DNA of 64,000 nucleotides, from positions 29,698,001-29,762,000 of the forward strand of contig NC_091046.1 in NCBI RefSeq assembly GCF_963966145.1, written 5' to 3'. Below are positions 34,902-46,484 of the stretch, in pieces (the first letter of the stretch is position 1; every line of letters begins with the position of its first letter). A model generated the notes under the pieces. That model had not been told where the DNA came from. It did not search any database and saw only the letters and a program-made list of their open reading frames with translations. The translations under genes were made by a program, and so were the position numbers. This DNA is from Tenebrio molitor (lineage: Eukaryota; Arthropoda; Insecta; Coleoptera; Tenebrionidae).

Positions 34902-35784
34902 GTGAAAGCAAAAAATGTTGCCGACTTTATCAGTCTAATTAATAAATGGTTTGAACTATTGAACACATACATTCCAATGGCTCCTATACCAATGAAAATT
35001 CCCTATGGTAAAAATTTGATGATGCAAGATGATGCAAGTGCATTAATAATTTCAAATCTATGAAATGTCTGGGAAAAAAAGCGTTACAAACCTTTCAAAA
35101 GGATTTTATTATTTAATGCATTTCGCTAAAAGAGTTACATAAAGATACGAAAAAGAAGTTTCCAAAAGATTTTAAGTAGATATATTTTAACACATCGATT
35201 AAATAAATCAAGATTGTCTGGAGGACTTTTTTTTCTCAGATAAGGACCAGAGGCGGTTTACATGATCACCCATCTCCCCTTAACGCAATTTATAGAATTC
35301 GAATGATTCTATTGGGGAAGAATCCCAGAATAATCCAAAAACGTATGAATGTAGACGTTGGAGGTTTAAAAGAAGATGCCGATGCCACAGATTATATGGC
35401 AACGGCAGGCCTAGAACGCGCTGGTATTGTAGTTACCATAGATTGAGAACCCCTCCATGGTTCTAATATTGCAGACAACTCTAGTGAAAGTTCATCCACA
35501 GCGTCATCTGAAACACCTAACGTACAACATAACATCTAAAAGAGAACGTAGAGTTTGGTTGCAATACTCATCATCCATCAACCAAACGAACCATTAAATT
35601 TGCACTCTTATGCGTTGCCTTCCTGGATTCAATCGTTATCATTTGGCGGTTTAATTCAACCGTCTCAGATATGCATCACAAAAGTAAAAAAAAAATGGAT
35701 AAGTATTTTAAAAAACTTTTAAAAAAGTTATATTGGAAACAAACTGCCGAACATCGAAAAGAATTTGTTACATTCGTTCAGTAG
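34902..35784 (+). pseudogene. P-element-type transposase C-terminal fossil
   Basis: Fragments in the same orientation as the recombinase: VADFISLINKWFELLNTYIP near 34910, QIRTRGGLHDHPSPLNAIYR then IRMILLGKNP at about 35236-35330, and ALPSWIQSLSFGGLIQPSQ near 35610, ending FVTFVQ and a stop at 35782-35784. The first two match the conserved region after the catalytic Glu of THAP/P-type transposases (family usually LENFFSQIR). Several stops and small deletions mark it as old. It begins about ten bases after the recombinase stop codon. Confidence 0.72.
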
Positions 35785-36160
35785 GCAACGCGTTTTTATA
35801 ACAATAAAGTTTTTAAATGAACAAAAAAATATGTCTACAAGTTTTCATGGGAAAAGAAAACAAACTGATGATACGCAACGTAAAACTTTAAATAAAAATT
35901 AAAATCGTTCACTGAGTTTCTTTGTTTATACAGCCTGAGTCAACTAAAACAGGTCAGTCGTATAAAACAGAAACTAAAGAATAACTGAATTTTTTTTGTG
36001 GTAAATTTAATGTGTGGTACACTGTCATTGTATGCAGATTTTTTTAGGATTCTATGATAAACCTCTTAGGAGGTATTAATTAAAACAAGACGTCAAAAAT
36101 TTTTTTTTTGTACAAAATTTACTTTTTTATATTCAGTTGAAAAATAGATATTTTGTATTA

Positions 36161-36267
36161 AGGGCGTGAAGGAGGCGATTTTGGCCCGCGGTGGAATTAT
36201 AAGCGCGAGACCCGAAGAGCCGAGGGATTATAAGACGCCAAAGGGCCAAAATCGCCATTCACGCCCG
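36161..36267. repeat. CG-centred hairpin
   Basis: Arms GGGCGTGAAGGAGGCGATTT and AAATCGCCATTCACGCCC around a centre with GCGCGAGACCCGAAGAGCCG. Confidence 0.75.
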
Positions 36268-36526
36268 AAATGCAAACATTATTTTTTGTAAAATCATAAA
36301 TCATTTAAATCCACCTTAAAGCTTTGAAAAAATAAATGACATGATTCGTTCTCAAAAATCAAGAGTGTATGTTTTTGGTTGCTAATGTGATGCAACAAAT
36401 AAAATAGCTATTAAAATTAATCGTTGTTCTTTTAGGCCATAGGGCGCAAAAGGCATTATTTACGCCCGCAAATTACTGTATAAATGACTTCATTTTGATA
36501 CGATTTTACAAAAAGATTTTTTTTAA

Positions 36527-36760
36527 TAATGTTAGTGCATTCGTTTTGGTGAAAATTAAACAGATTTGCTCAAAACAATCCCTAATTATCAAGAATTATT
36601 TCAGCAATGTTGCTCATTTATTCAAAACAAAAGACAACAGAATCACTACTTGACTCTGTTTTGAATAAAAACGACAACCTTGCTAGAATAATTCTTGAGA
36701 ATAAGGAACTGTTTAATTTTCACCAAAACAAATGCACTAACATTAATTAAAAACAATCCT
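36527..36760. repeat. Foldback inside 35931-36944
   Basis: AATGTTAGTGCATTCGTTTT then GGTGAAAATTAAACAG is mirrored at 36708-36748 (CTGTTTAATTTTCACC, AAAACAAATGCACTAACATT). Confidence 0.8.
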
Positions 36761-36782
36761 TTAACTGAATATAAAAAGGTAC

Positions 36783-36882
36783 TATTCCGGACATGGAATC
36801 TTGGCAAACATTTTTTAGACATTTCTAAAAAAAATGATGTAAACCAACCATTAGTGTCATTAACAGATGACAATTATTAAAA
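36783..36882. repeat. MITE family M6, half copy
   Basis: CCGGACATGGAATCTTGGC and the following 80 bp match the inverse of 7300-7406. Confidence 0.78.
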
Positions 36883-37068
36883 ATTCCAAATTATTCTTTA
36901 GTTTCTGTTTTATACGACTGACCTGTTTTAGCTGACTCATGCTGTATACAGGGTGATTCTGAAATAAGTTTGGAAAAAAAAGTGGAGTATCCTTGACACA
37001 AAATAATTCTGCGTAAATGACTATTGGGGGAGAAATCAAAAGGATGGCAATTACCCCATATCCTTATA

Positions 37069-37180
37069 CGGTGCGATCAATTAAAAAATAAATCGAGTCG
37101 GCGTGTTACCTATGGCAACCCATGCTATAGCATAGGCTCCAAAGCAAACTCGATTTATTTTTTAAATGATCGCTCTGTAT
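37069..37180. repeat. Short foldback
   Basis: GCGATCAATTAAAAAATAAA then TCGAG is mirrored by CTCGA then TTTATTTTTTAAATGATCGC. Confidence 0.8.
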
Positions 37181-37827
37181 TTTCGATGCCTATAAATAGG
37201 GAAAATTTGTCCGAATTTGTTCACTTCATTAGCAACCATTGTTACATCAACGCCACAATTAAGTCGTAGGTGCAAGCACACTGCTTTGTAAATGTTTCTA
37301 TGGAAATGATCGAAAGAAAGAATATCACCTTTGTGACTGACGGGCACCTTTTACTTCTTTGATTATTATTGTAGCTAAACTACCAGAATAATCGATTAAT
37401 CACCTTTAACTCAGCAGCGTACTAGCAATTTTGACCAAATTTTCAAACATTCGTATCTCGAAAACAAAAAAAACGGTGTTTGTAAATTTCTCCGATGGTT
37501 AAACTAGGTACTGATAAGACATGGAAAATTTCTCCGATGGTCAAATTAGCCCCTAATTAGGCATGGTAAATTTCTCCGCTGGATTATGGAAGCATCACGT
37601 CCGACCGATCGACTACCCGACATAATCCCTGAATTTTATCGATTCATGATAAATGTGGATGAGGGGCGGCTGTGATTTATTTTTATCATCTTGGATAAAC
37701 TGACACAATTTTATATTTTTTCTTGTCAGAAATATGACATGTTTGTTCCGACATTCAAATGTGAACAATGTTGTCTAATTTAATTTGATTAAAATTTTTT
37801 GTTTGTTTGTTAGAGTATAGATTAAGG

Positions 37828-38474
37828 TACAGTCGCCAGCAATAAATTTTGTTCGTCAATGTCATTTCAAAATTTGGTTAGATTGTCACAAATTTAAAAA
37901 AAATCCCCGTCTGATTATACTCACGTCAATAAAGTGTCAAAAAAATGGGGAAAATAGTTATTTAAGATATAAGTGTAAAAAGTTATCCTTCATTGCACGA
38001 ACGGGTTTAAAATACGACCGAGGTACGAGGGAGTATTTTAAAAGATGTGAGTGCAACAAAAGAACTTTTTACACGTATGTCTTACAACATTTTATCTACG
38101 ATCGTGAGATCATCACACCGGTTTCAACATAAATTTGTATAAAATAATAATTCATTGGTTCAATATTTCATGAATAACCAAAGTCGTTTGAGAACCACGT
38201 CGTTTAGCAACCTAAACAATGTTTCCAACAAATTCGATTGTTGTATTCTGACAGTTCTGTGCCATAAAAGCGAGAAATCGTGCTCTAAAACTTTTAGAGA
38301 ACGATTCCGTCAGTTTCTCTAAACGTCAACTTTGACAACGATTTTTAGTGCAAAAAGTGCCTACTTTTACGCGATCGTAGATAAAAATACAATGATTAAT
38401 GTTTCACAATAGAGCATTTTCTATTGCGTCAAAGAATGACATTGACGACTAAGATTTCTTGCTGGCAACTGTAC
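37828..38474. mobile_element. TIR element nested in 36949-38792
   Basis: GTACAGTCGCCAGCAATAAA then TCGTCAATGTCATTT at the left; the right end inverted reads GTACAGTTGCCAGCAAGAAA then TCGTCAATGTCATTC. About 650 bp, includes the hairpin at 37974-38074. Confidence 0.85.
37974..38074. repeat. CG-centred hairpin
   Basis: Arms GTGTAAAAAGTT-TTGCAC and GTGCAA-AACTTTTTACAC, inner arms TTTAAAATAC/GTATTTTAAA, around CGACCGAGGTACGAGGGA. Confidence 0.75.
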
Positions 38475-38909
38475 TTACCATTTGGTTAAAACAAATTATA
38501 AGAAATCAATTTATGATAGAAAAAATAAATACATCCCTACTCGTGTGTAAAAATAATAAGCGCCTACTGAAGGGTTAATCCTCTCAGGTACCGAACAGAC
38601 CACCCGAGCAATTTGCCACATTCCAGAAAGGCTAGGGTTAATCCTTCGGAGCAATTTACATGTTTGAGGGTTGAAATCGGAGGAATTTACGTCTGCACGA
38701 AAAAAAATTTATAAGAAATTTTTTTGTCTATGACTTCTTCTCATCATCACCAGTTACCGGTTTTTTTCCAAACTTATTTTAGAATCACCCTGTATACTAA
38801 ATAAAATTTTCTTCAATTTGCTTTTTAATTTAATTTAATTTATTTCAAGCATAATTGCAGAAAATAAGCACAATAATATTCCTTCAGTAATTTCTATTAA
38901 GTACCACAA

Positions 38910-40094
38910 TATTTATTATCCGTTTATTAAACTCCCGCACTGTCAGTGTCAACTTTTTGATTTTTTTTTTTTGGAGTATCCTATGCTGACATACTTTTTC
39001 AGTAGCCTGTACCGGGTGGGGCATCGTATACGTGCACGCGAGAAATCGCAACTTCTAATTAAATAAAATTGGCGAAATTTTATATACCTGACTAATTATT
39101 ATTGATAAGGTATATTTGAGAATTTTTAAAAAAATTTTTGTTAATAAATAAGGCCGTAACAGTTTTATTAGTTTTCTGAAATTAACTGTTAATTTACCTA
39201 TAAAGTTTTTACACTAAATGAATCTGTATCTGCTAGCCCATCAAACCCTGGTGGCACAATTACAAATTTTGACTTGGTTAGCTAAATAATTCGCTTTTTT
39301 ATTTAAACGTAAACCAGACGGGTGATTTACGGCACAATGGTATAATTTCCCAACAAAGGTAATAGCCGACCGTTTTAAACCTTTTTGCCATAAAATTGAC
39401 AGTTTCCATTGTCACCTAAATTTACCACAGCACAAACAGCAGGTCATAAATAAAAATAATTTTGAAAGTTGAAATGCAAAACTGCGTTTAATTCAAAATC
39501 TAATTGGTATTTTTTTCCGTAGATTTCGTAAATAATTATAGGAAGTGAATCTGGGTAGGTTAGTATAAAAATCAGAATTTGACTTTTTGGTTGAAATTTA
39601 CATTTTAATTTTTTTTGGCTTTGTTTGTAAGTGAAAAATTATCAAAAAATTATGAAATGTACCTTACCAATATCTAGGTAAGTCTGAAAAATTTCGACAA
39701 TTTCATTTAATTAGAAGTCGCGATTTCGCGCGTGCGCGTATACGATGCCCCACCCGGTACACAAATTTTAGTTATAAAAACGTCAACAAGAAAAGTTGGG
39801 TTATGTTAATGGACTTAATTCTCTTCTTTCCAAACAATAATTGACAATATCCTGCTTCTCTCTGGCTATTAACAGTATTCTTTTACGTTTCATATATTTT
39901 TCTTGTTCAGTCATTTCGTGTAAGTAATACTTTGAATGAAAGAAAGCGAATTTATTAAACTTAACTTCAAATTTGAAATTTCAAATTTTTGCGCCAACGT
40001 TAAAGTAAAAATTACTAGTCTCAGAACCGCAGTGCGGCAACTTGCAAACACTTTGACAGTGCGGGAGTTTAAAAAACGGACAGTAGGTATTGTT
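38910..40094. mobile_element. TIR element containing another TIR element
   Basis: Left ATTATCCGTTTATTAAACTC then CCGCACTGTCAGTGT; right, inverted, TACTGTCCGTTTTTTAAACT then CCCGCACTGTCAAAGTG. About 1.2 kb. A minus-strand open frame at about 39912-39800 (starts MTEQEKYMKRKRILL) is the only protein-like piece; its family is unknown. Confidence 0.78.
39009..39761. mobile_element. TIR element nested in 38910-40094
   Basis: Ends TGTACCGGGTGGGGCATCGT and ACGATGCCCCACCCGGTACA are perfect inverses, continued by imperfect GCACGCGAGAAATCGC-type sequence for about 50 bp. Noncoding; target duplication not resolved. Confidence 0.87.
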
Positions 40095-40635
40095 TTTCCA
40101 AACCTAAATCTGGAATATAACCCCATTATTACTAGACTTCGGCGGAAAGTAGTGAAAGCCACAAGAATATCTCCCACCATCACGATCCAGTGTGCCTAGA
40201 TCCAGTGTGATCCAGTGCAGCGCGCTCGTATCCACGGTTCACGCCGGCAGCGAAAAAGATAGCGGTGCGGCGTTGGAACGGACTGGTGGGGAGCGCCAAC
40301 TATTTTCCGCCTAACACTAATTATTACTATTTACAATGTTGGTATACGGAAGATTTAAATCTGGACTCCAGATGACGTATTCGCGTGCTGCATGCTATTT
40401 GTTGAGAGTTCCCGCACTACATGACATCACGTGGTTTGCGCAGAAGACGAATGTACAGCAGTGGCGGCTCGTACTAAAAAAATCTGGGTAGGCACTTAGG
40501 CCCTGCATAAGGATTAATGTATACCATTATACATATGCACTTTTTTTGTCATTTTACACAATTAACCATAAGTCATCATCTAATAATTTGGTCCTTTTCG
40601 TTGATTTTGAAAAAAAACTTGAAAATCCGGCAACA

Positions 40636-41477
40636 TTAGCAAAAAAATATTCGACACTCTTTGATTTTACCTGAAGCGTCCTGTAATATTGAATTTACTC
40701 TGTGGGCATAACAATGTGTGAACTTTGCTTGGGGAGCTATTGAACGAATTTTTGACTGCTCTCTTGCCATTACTGAAGCCACTGAAGCTCCGTCATACGT
40801 TTGACCTACCAATTTTTGTAGAAGATTCAATCTACTAAAAGTCGTTGTCAATAAGTTAACAGGATCATCTGCCTTTCGACCTTTTGCCACGAGAAACAAA
40901 CAGATTTATCTACTTCTGATTCTATAGTTTTTATTATCACTTTCGTGATGCTTTCAATTAACTCATTCTGAATGGTTTTTGATAAACCGCTAAATATAGA
41001 ATATTCGTTTAAAAAAGTTTAAAATTTTTCATCATACGTACTTAAAAGTTTCGCGAGCTCTTTAAAATTGCCCCGATTTAATGACGTTTCTGTTTCATCG
41101 TGACCACGAAACGCCAATTCCTGTGTCGATAAATAGAGTGTCATATCGACTAAAAGTTTTTAAATATCCCGATTCTCTTTCATTTTTTCGTTATGTCTCA
41201 AAATGCTTACCCGATGTCCCGAATCTAACGCAGCTGCAATGCTCTGTTGTTTCCCAAAAAGTTTGAATTTTAAGGCCGCGTGTATGTGTTCTTTCGAAAT
41301 TTCGTGTTTCTGGATTGACATTGCTAATTCTAATTGTTTCAAATTATTATAACCGGTTGAATTCCAGGGACTCCGTGTGTTTTCGCAAAATAATAAATAA
41401 TACCAACAATACAATCTATTCTTGTTTATGCTTCCAGAAATCCATTGACACTTTTGATACCACGAAGTTGAAAACAT
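40636..41477 (-). pseudogene. hAT transposase relic with TTF-type zinc finger and DUF4371-like core
   Basis: Minus-strand 41477-41160 reads a zinc-binding N-terminal region typical of ZMYM1-like hAT proteins (FSTSWYQKCQWISGS, CWYYLLFCEN, HEISKEHIHAALKFK, HNEKMKENRDI). After interruptions the core follows: LSTQELAFRGHDETETSLNR near 41130-41070 and VGQTYDGASVASVMAREQSK then HCYAHRVNSILQ at 40840-40680. Internal stops and frame changes are present, and the C-terminal dimerisation domain is missing before the left terminus at 40459. Confidence 0.85.
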
Positions 41478-41691
41478 GCGCGTGCACCGTCTCTTTTCAT
41501 TATAAAGTAAATTTACCAGATCAGGACATGGTTTATTTAAATTTCGAACTATTTGTTTTTCATCATATTATAACAATGTGCGCGTGCGAGTTTCAGTAAG
41601 GCAGGCCTAGCCTGCACTTGGTTACGGTAGGTCCGATCGCCTACAGCTTAAGATCACACTATTTGTACATATATGATTCATATTGATTTAC

Positions 41692-41720
41692 AATACAATA
41701 CAATACAATACAATACAATT
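41692..41720. repeat. (ACAAT)n microsatellite
   Basis: About five uninterrupted copies of ACAAT. A similar short ACAAAT run lies near 41957-41980. Confidence 0.85.
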
Positions 41721-42245
41721 TACAATGTAAGCTGTTTCTAGTAACTGATATAAGTCTCATTAAATTATAAGTAAAATTCAAGTGTCCAGTACCCTATTAG
41801 GCTATGGGTATTTTTATATAAATAAATTTCAAAATTTACGGTCTTTCTTTCTTGATTGCGCCTTCCTAGTTTTTATTTTTAACATTTATTTCAGATTTAA
41901 TTAAATCTGAAATATTTTATTATTAGATAGTATGTATTATGTACTAGTATTGACAAATACAAATACAAATACAAATACACGAAACAGTATAAAATTTATT
42001 GTCTGGCTTTATCACAATCTAAAAAAAAAGGTAAACATATGATCGATGACACTGTTGTCTTGTTTTATTCGTGAAAAAAAAATCTTTTCAGTAGTGCATT
42101 AGACGCTATCAAACTCACATAACAGCATGCGTACGTGTATACGCTGGTACGCTTGGACTGCGAGGGTAGGCTAGCCCACCCGGACAACAAACAGCGATCG
42201 AGAGCCTAGTCGTACTCTCGGCTCGAGTTGACGCGCACAGATCAC

Positions 42246-42278
42246 CACAGATCACCTACTTGTAGTAGGTGATCTGTG
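42246..42278. repeat. Perfect palindrome within the left P-element terminus
   Basis: Fourteen-base arms CACAGATCACCTAC and GTAGGTGATCTGTG around TTGTA. The outer ten bases repeat the terminal CACAGATCAC that lies directly before it, so the terminus is present three times, once inverted. Confidence 0.93.
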
Positions 42279-42312
42279 CAGATCACTCACTATAGATGTG
42301 TATCTTCCATAT

Positions 42313-43160
42313 TACCGGCACAGATTACTCATATAAGCAGATAGTGCACTTGACCAGCAATGCATTGATTGTAGCGGTCCAAGATTCTTGCCGCGGTAGC
42401 TTTCGTTTGGTTCGCGCGAATTTAAAATGTGAACCGATCGACGCGGAATTCTAAAATTGTAAATAAAGCAAATAAAACCAATATATGAGTTCTAATCAAT
42501 TCTATTAATGTTATGTCCATAAAAATGATACAGAAAATAAAACCAGAATAAAATATTAACGTAATATATCTTTCAGAAAGAAAAAATAATAAAAAAAAGG
42601 AATACAATTCAAACAAATCAATTATTCTAAATAAAACAGTCAAAATTGAAACGGGCTAACCCATACAGACTTAATTGTGGCAAGAAATAAGTTTAAATTT
42701 TGTTGTAGTGAATTTAAACTACAGTTTTATTTATACCAATTAATTGTAAGTTATTATTAGGCTTTTGGTTCTAAAGATATTATGTTATAGTCAATTATAA
42801 TTATTATATTAAGTATATTTCTATATTTTCTGGGTTAGGCCGTTTTATCTTTTACACTACCTGAAATAAATGCTTCACAAAGTCACAAATGCGATACATT
42901 CAATAACTTTCTATTTTTAAGTTTTGGGCAATTTATGTTGCGGTTGTAATATTTTGATGCATAATAAATTCTCATGTGGACATGCAGTTTTAGAGAATAA
43001 TCTAAGGGAAAATTCTTCTTTACCGTATTTATTAACAAAACCAACTAAACAGGTTTTTAAATTCGTGCGAACCAAAACAGAGACTTGCGCACTGAAACTG
43101 GAAACAATTCGAGGTCCGAGTGCACTATCTGTTTATATGAGTAATCTGTGTTACCGGTCA
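42313..43160. mobile_element. Inverted-repeat element inside the P element
   Basis: ACCGGCACAGATTACTCATA then TAAGCAGATAGTGCACT at the left is mirrored at 43120-43157 (AGTGCACTATCTG, TATATGAGTAATCTGTG, TTACCGG). Noncoding. Confidence 0.75.
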
Positions 43161-43997
43161 GTACACGAGAGGCTAAATAACCCAGGACGATCCTTACCAA
43201 TACGCATGCGTTAGTAACTTGGGTGCTTTGTTGTTACCATAGATTAAGAAAGGTTGTTACATGTACCGCATGGCACTGTACCGCGTGCTGCGCGTAAGGC
43301 AAAGAACGGTAGATGAGTAGAACACAAACTAAAGATATAATTATGATTTTAGAATCTTTTAATAGGTCTATTATTGTATTCAATTTGAAGTCGTTTATGG
43401 CAATCTATTAAAGCACTCGTAGTTTAATGGATCTCTAAGAAAATTTTTATCAATATTTCAGTGTATTATTGTCATTTACACTAAAAAACTTCCAAACTCT
43501 ACTTTTTAACATATGTTGCAGATGTAGTTGCATCCGTTACCTTGAATTACCAATTACATAATACAAAATTCCCTAGAATTTGAAAATTTAATTTTTTTAT
43601 TTAAAAATTTTTAAAAAATCTAAAAAATAACATAAAAAAACTCGCCTACGGGTCGTTTTCTAGACCTGGGATTTGTGCGCCAAATCAACCCTTATAAAAC
43701 TCCTTGTCCAAACATTTCATCACAGTTTTTTTAGCAGCAACATCTAAAATCGTTTCCTCGGAAACGCATATATTTAACAGAGTTACCTTCAGGAAGGCGT
43801 GTGTGATTGGTTATCTTAAAATCGTTTTCATTTCAAAACTAATATACGTTACACGTTTGTTGTTCTAATTTTTAAACAATAAATTTGCGATATTTTCTAA
43901 GTCCGTGAACGTCAAATTTAAATAACGCGCAAAATTATAGGACTTGCGCACAAGTATGGAATGGCCTGGGTCATTTAGCCTCTCGTGTCAGTACAGA
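43159..43997. mobile_element. Second inverted-repeat element, abutting the first
   Basis: CAGTACACGAGAGGCTAAAT then AACCCAGG is mirrored at 43963-43994 (CCTGGGTCATTTAGCC, TCTCGTGTCAGTAC). It begins at the last bases of the preceding element. Confidence 0.75.
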
Positions 43998-44217
43998 AAT
44001 TACAGCGCTCCAAGCGGCTGTGGGTAACATCACAGAGCCGCGGGCGGGAAATTCAATTTTACATATTCGTATTTTTGTGACCCTACTTTAACATAATATT
44101 TTAAATGACTCATATCAAGTTTATATGAGACCGCTAGATGGCATAAATCTAAAATTTTTGTTTATATCTGAAAGGAAAAAAAAATCATTTTTAATTTAGT
44201 ATAATTTATTTATTACA

Positions 44218-46484
44218 TTAGGTAGTTAATAATTTAGTTTTACACTTAAGTTTTGACATGTACCTTTTTCTAGCTTCTAATTTAATTGGATCAACGAACA
44301 TTGGGTTTGGTTTCTGTTTTAAAAATGCAACAAATTTTACATCGTTACCAATTAAAATATTATTAATTGACTTACACCAAAAGTATAAAATACATCGCAC
44401 TATTAAAGTGGCCACTAAATCTCCTACATTGGCGTGCCTTGTGCAATTTAATGCATTAAAATTAATTGCATTTAATAATGCACATTTTAAAAGTATGAAC
44501 AAATTATTTTTATGGCAATGCCGTGGTATGAGATAAAAAAGAAACGATAACGACTGATTTGTAACAAAATACAAAAAACTACCAGGTTTAACCAACATTG
44601 AATTTTGATATTGTCTTGCCTCAATGACTCCTAAATCAACGTTTCCGTCGGAATACATCAAAAGATGTTTACAACTATCGCATTGATTATTTAGCTTCAA
44701 CACTTTTTTTGCCACAAAACCAGCTACATAGGCAATTGTAGATTTTGCCACTCTACTTTTTTTAATTGTACCTATACTACCAGGTGCCCCCTGCGAAATG
44801 TCTTCACCGTTACTTTGCAAAGGATGGACACCAGCAATTTCTTCGCCAGTTAAAAATAATCTAAGATTGTCCAGAGCTCCTGTGCTAAAATCATCTTCGC
44901 AGTTTGATCCAAGCGAACGTGTTTTTAAAAAATTATTAACTATCAATGATTTAAAAGATGTTACGAAATGTGAGACATCAGGGGAAGTATATCGCACCCC
45001 ATGCGATCTTATACTGGCAAAGAAATTCTCCAGACAATCCTGGTTGAAAGCTCTGGGCAAAAAGTATTCAAGTTTTTGGAGCAAAACATATTTTAAATAT
45101 ATGAAACCCCGGAGTGTTTTAATCAGATTTTGCAGAGACGGGACTTTTACAAGCTTTCTCTTATCTTCATCCCAAAAACTCATTTTCTCCAATGATTTGA
45201 TTGAATCTTTCCAGAATTTTTCATGTCCTGAATTTCTTGTTACTCCCCCTTTGAGAGGTTTACTTTTTTGTGAGATTTTTGAATTTCCGTTTAAGCTGTC
45301 AAACAATTGATCAATAAATAAAATAAACTCGCCTGTTTCAGCAGCTTCTTTTTCCAGTTTACATTCTGAATCAATATCTAAAATTAAAGTTATAATAGTA
45401 GCGAACAAGCATTTGAAGCCTAAAATTACTTACTCCATTGGGAAATTCGCTTCATTAACGATCCAACTTGATGACTGAATACTTGGGTCATACGGGAGAC
45501 TTTCATTTTGTTCATTTTTTTTTCAAAAATGTGAGCATCAGTTAATTTGGTGCACAACTTAGTTCATCCATTATATCCAACATATATAATTGTTCAATAT
45601 GTTTCCACTTAGCAACTTTGGAAATTCCATTAATCTCAAAGTGGAGGTCTCTTTTAATGAGATTATTACGTATCCCTTTAAAAATATGAGGAACATCATA
45701 TAAGTGAATTACCTCCTCACCATTAATTAAATAGCAGTCATATCTGCGTTCAGTGCCCGCTCTTAAACATTCTTCAGCGGTCTGTTTCAATAAACCATTA
45801 ATGGCAGCTTGATTAGAGCTGCCCTGGTCACAAATTGAAGCTATAACTTTCAAACCTATAGCCTGGCATGATGTTATGACCTCTGTTATCATGTTCTTAA
45901 TGTCTACAGATTTAGCTGGACCACTACTAAAAGTAAAACAAAATGGTTGCTTCCATTGCCTAAATATCCCTTTAATCATAAAGACATTGGCATAGCTATA
46001 TGGGGCGTTCGGCGGCTTCCTAAATCCTCTAGCCCATCCACACAGTCAACGGATCTATTGTACGACAGTAATGGGCTCAAAGCCAATTCATCGAACACTA
46101 TTGCACATAGTTTGTCACTGGGGTTTTTTAATTTAGAAACTGTGAGTTTTAAACTCCTCACTATCTGTTCATTTATGCCTGGGCGAAACTGTATTTTCTT
46201 TAATAAATTTGTCAAAGTTCTTCGAGAGGGCAAGCTAAATATTGTGGAGAGCAGTCGATACCCTTTGCCACTCGCTTTAATAAACTCAGGGAGAGTATTT
46301 TTTCATCTATAGTAAATCTTCTTGCTCTTGGTTGCAGATTCTGATTTTTTATTTGTGACATGATAAATGTGTAGGTGGTGTCATTTACATATTCCATTAA
46401 CTTAGAAAATCTGGGACAATTTGCCACTTTTTCTGCACTTGATAATCTTACTTGAAGACTCTTGAATACCAGCATTAACGCCAT
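44218..46484 (-). pseudogene. P-element transposase relic without THAP domain
   Basis: Open segments on the minus strand: 46484-46212, 46233-45976, 45979-45542 and 45408-44218, with frame changes between the first three, another at about 45542, and a probable 57-bp GT-AG intron at about 45437-45381. Motifs of the RNase-H-like catalytic core are visible: an Asp in AIVFDELALSPLL, CDQGSSNQAAINGLL with YDVPHIFKGIRNNL, and the Glu in CLENFFASIRSHG. Leucine-rich sequence near the N-terminus may be the remains of the dimerisation helix. The THAP DNA-binding domain expected before it is gone: only about 55 bp separate the first codons from the right terminal repeat. It is too damaged to make transposase. 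Confidence 0.9.

Larger units (their letters stand above)
35931..36944. mobile_element. TIR element, TA target duplication
   Basis: Ends CAGCCTGAGTCAACTAAAAC then AGGTCAGTCGTATAAAACAG, inverted at the right end (CTGTTTTATACGACTGACCT ... ATGCTG); TIR about 55 bp, TA outside both ends. Noncoding. Contains a CG-centred hairpin, a foldback and a piece of M6. Confidence 0.88.
36949..38792. mobile_element. TIR element abutting the previous one, TA target duplication
   Basis: Ends CAGGGTGATTCTGAAATAAG and CTTATTTTAGAATCACCCTG, TA outside both. The left TA follows directly on the TA of the preceding element. 1.84 kb, no transposase; it holds a further nested element and two hairpins. Confidence 0.88.

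Noticed and set aside
44798..45310. 170-codon plus-strand open frame
   Set aside because: Antisense to the P transposase relic; no recognisable domain.
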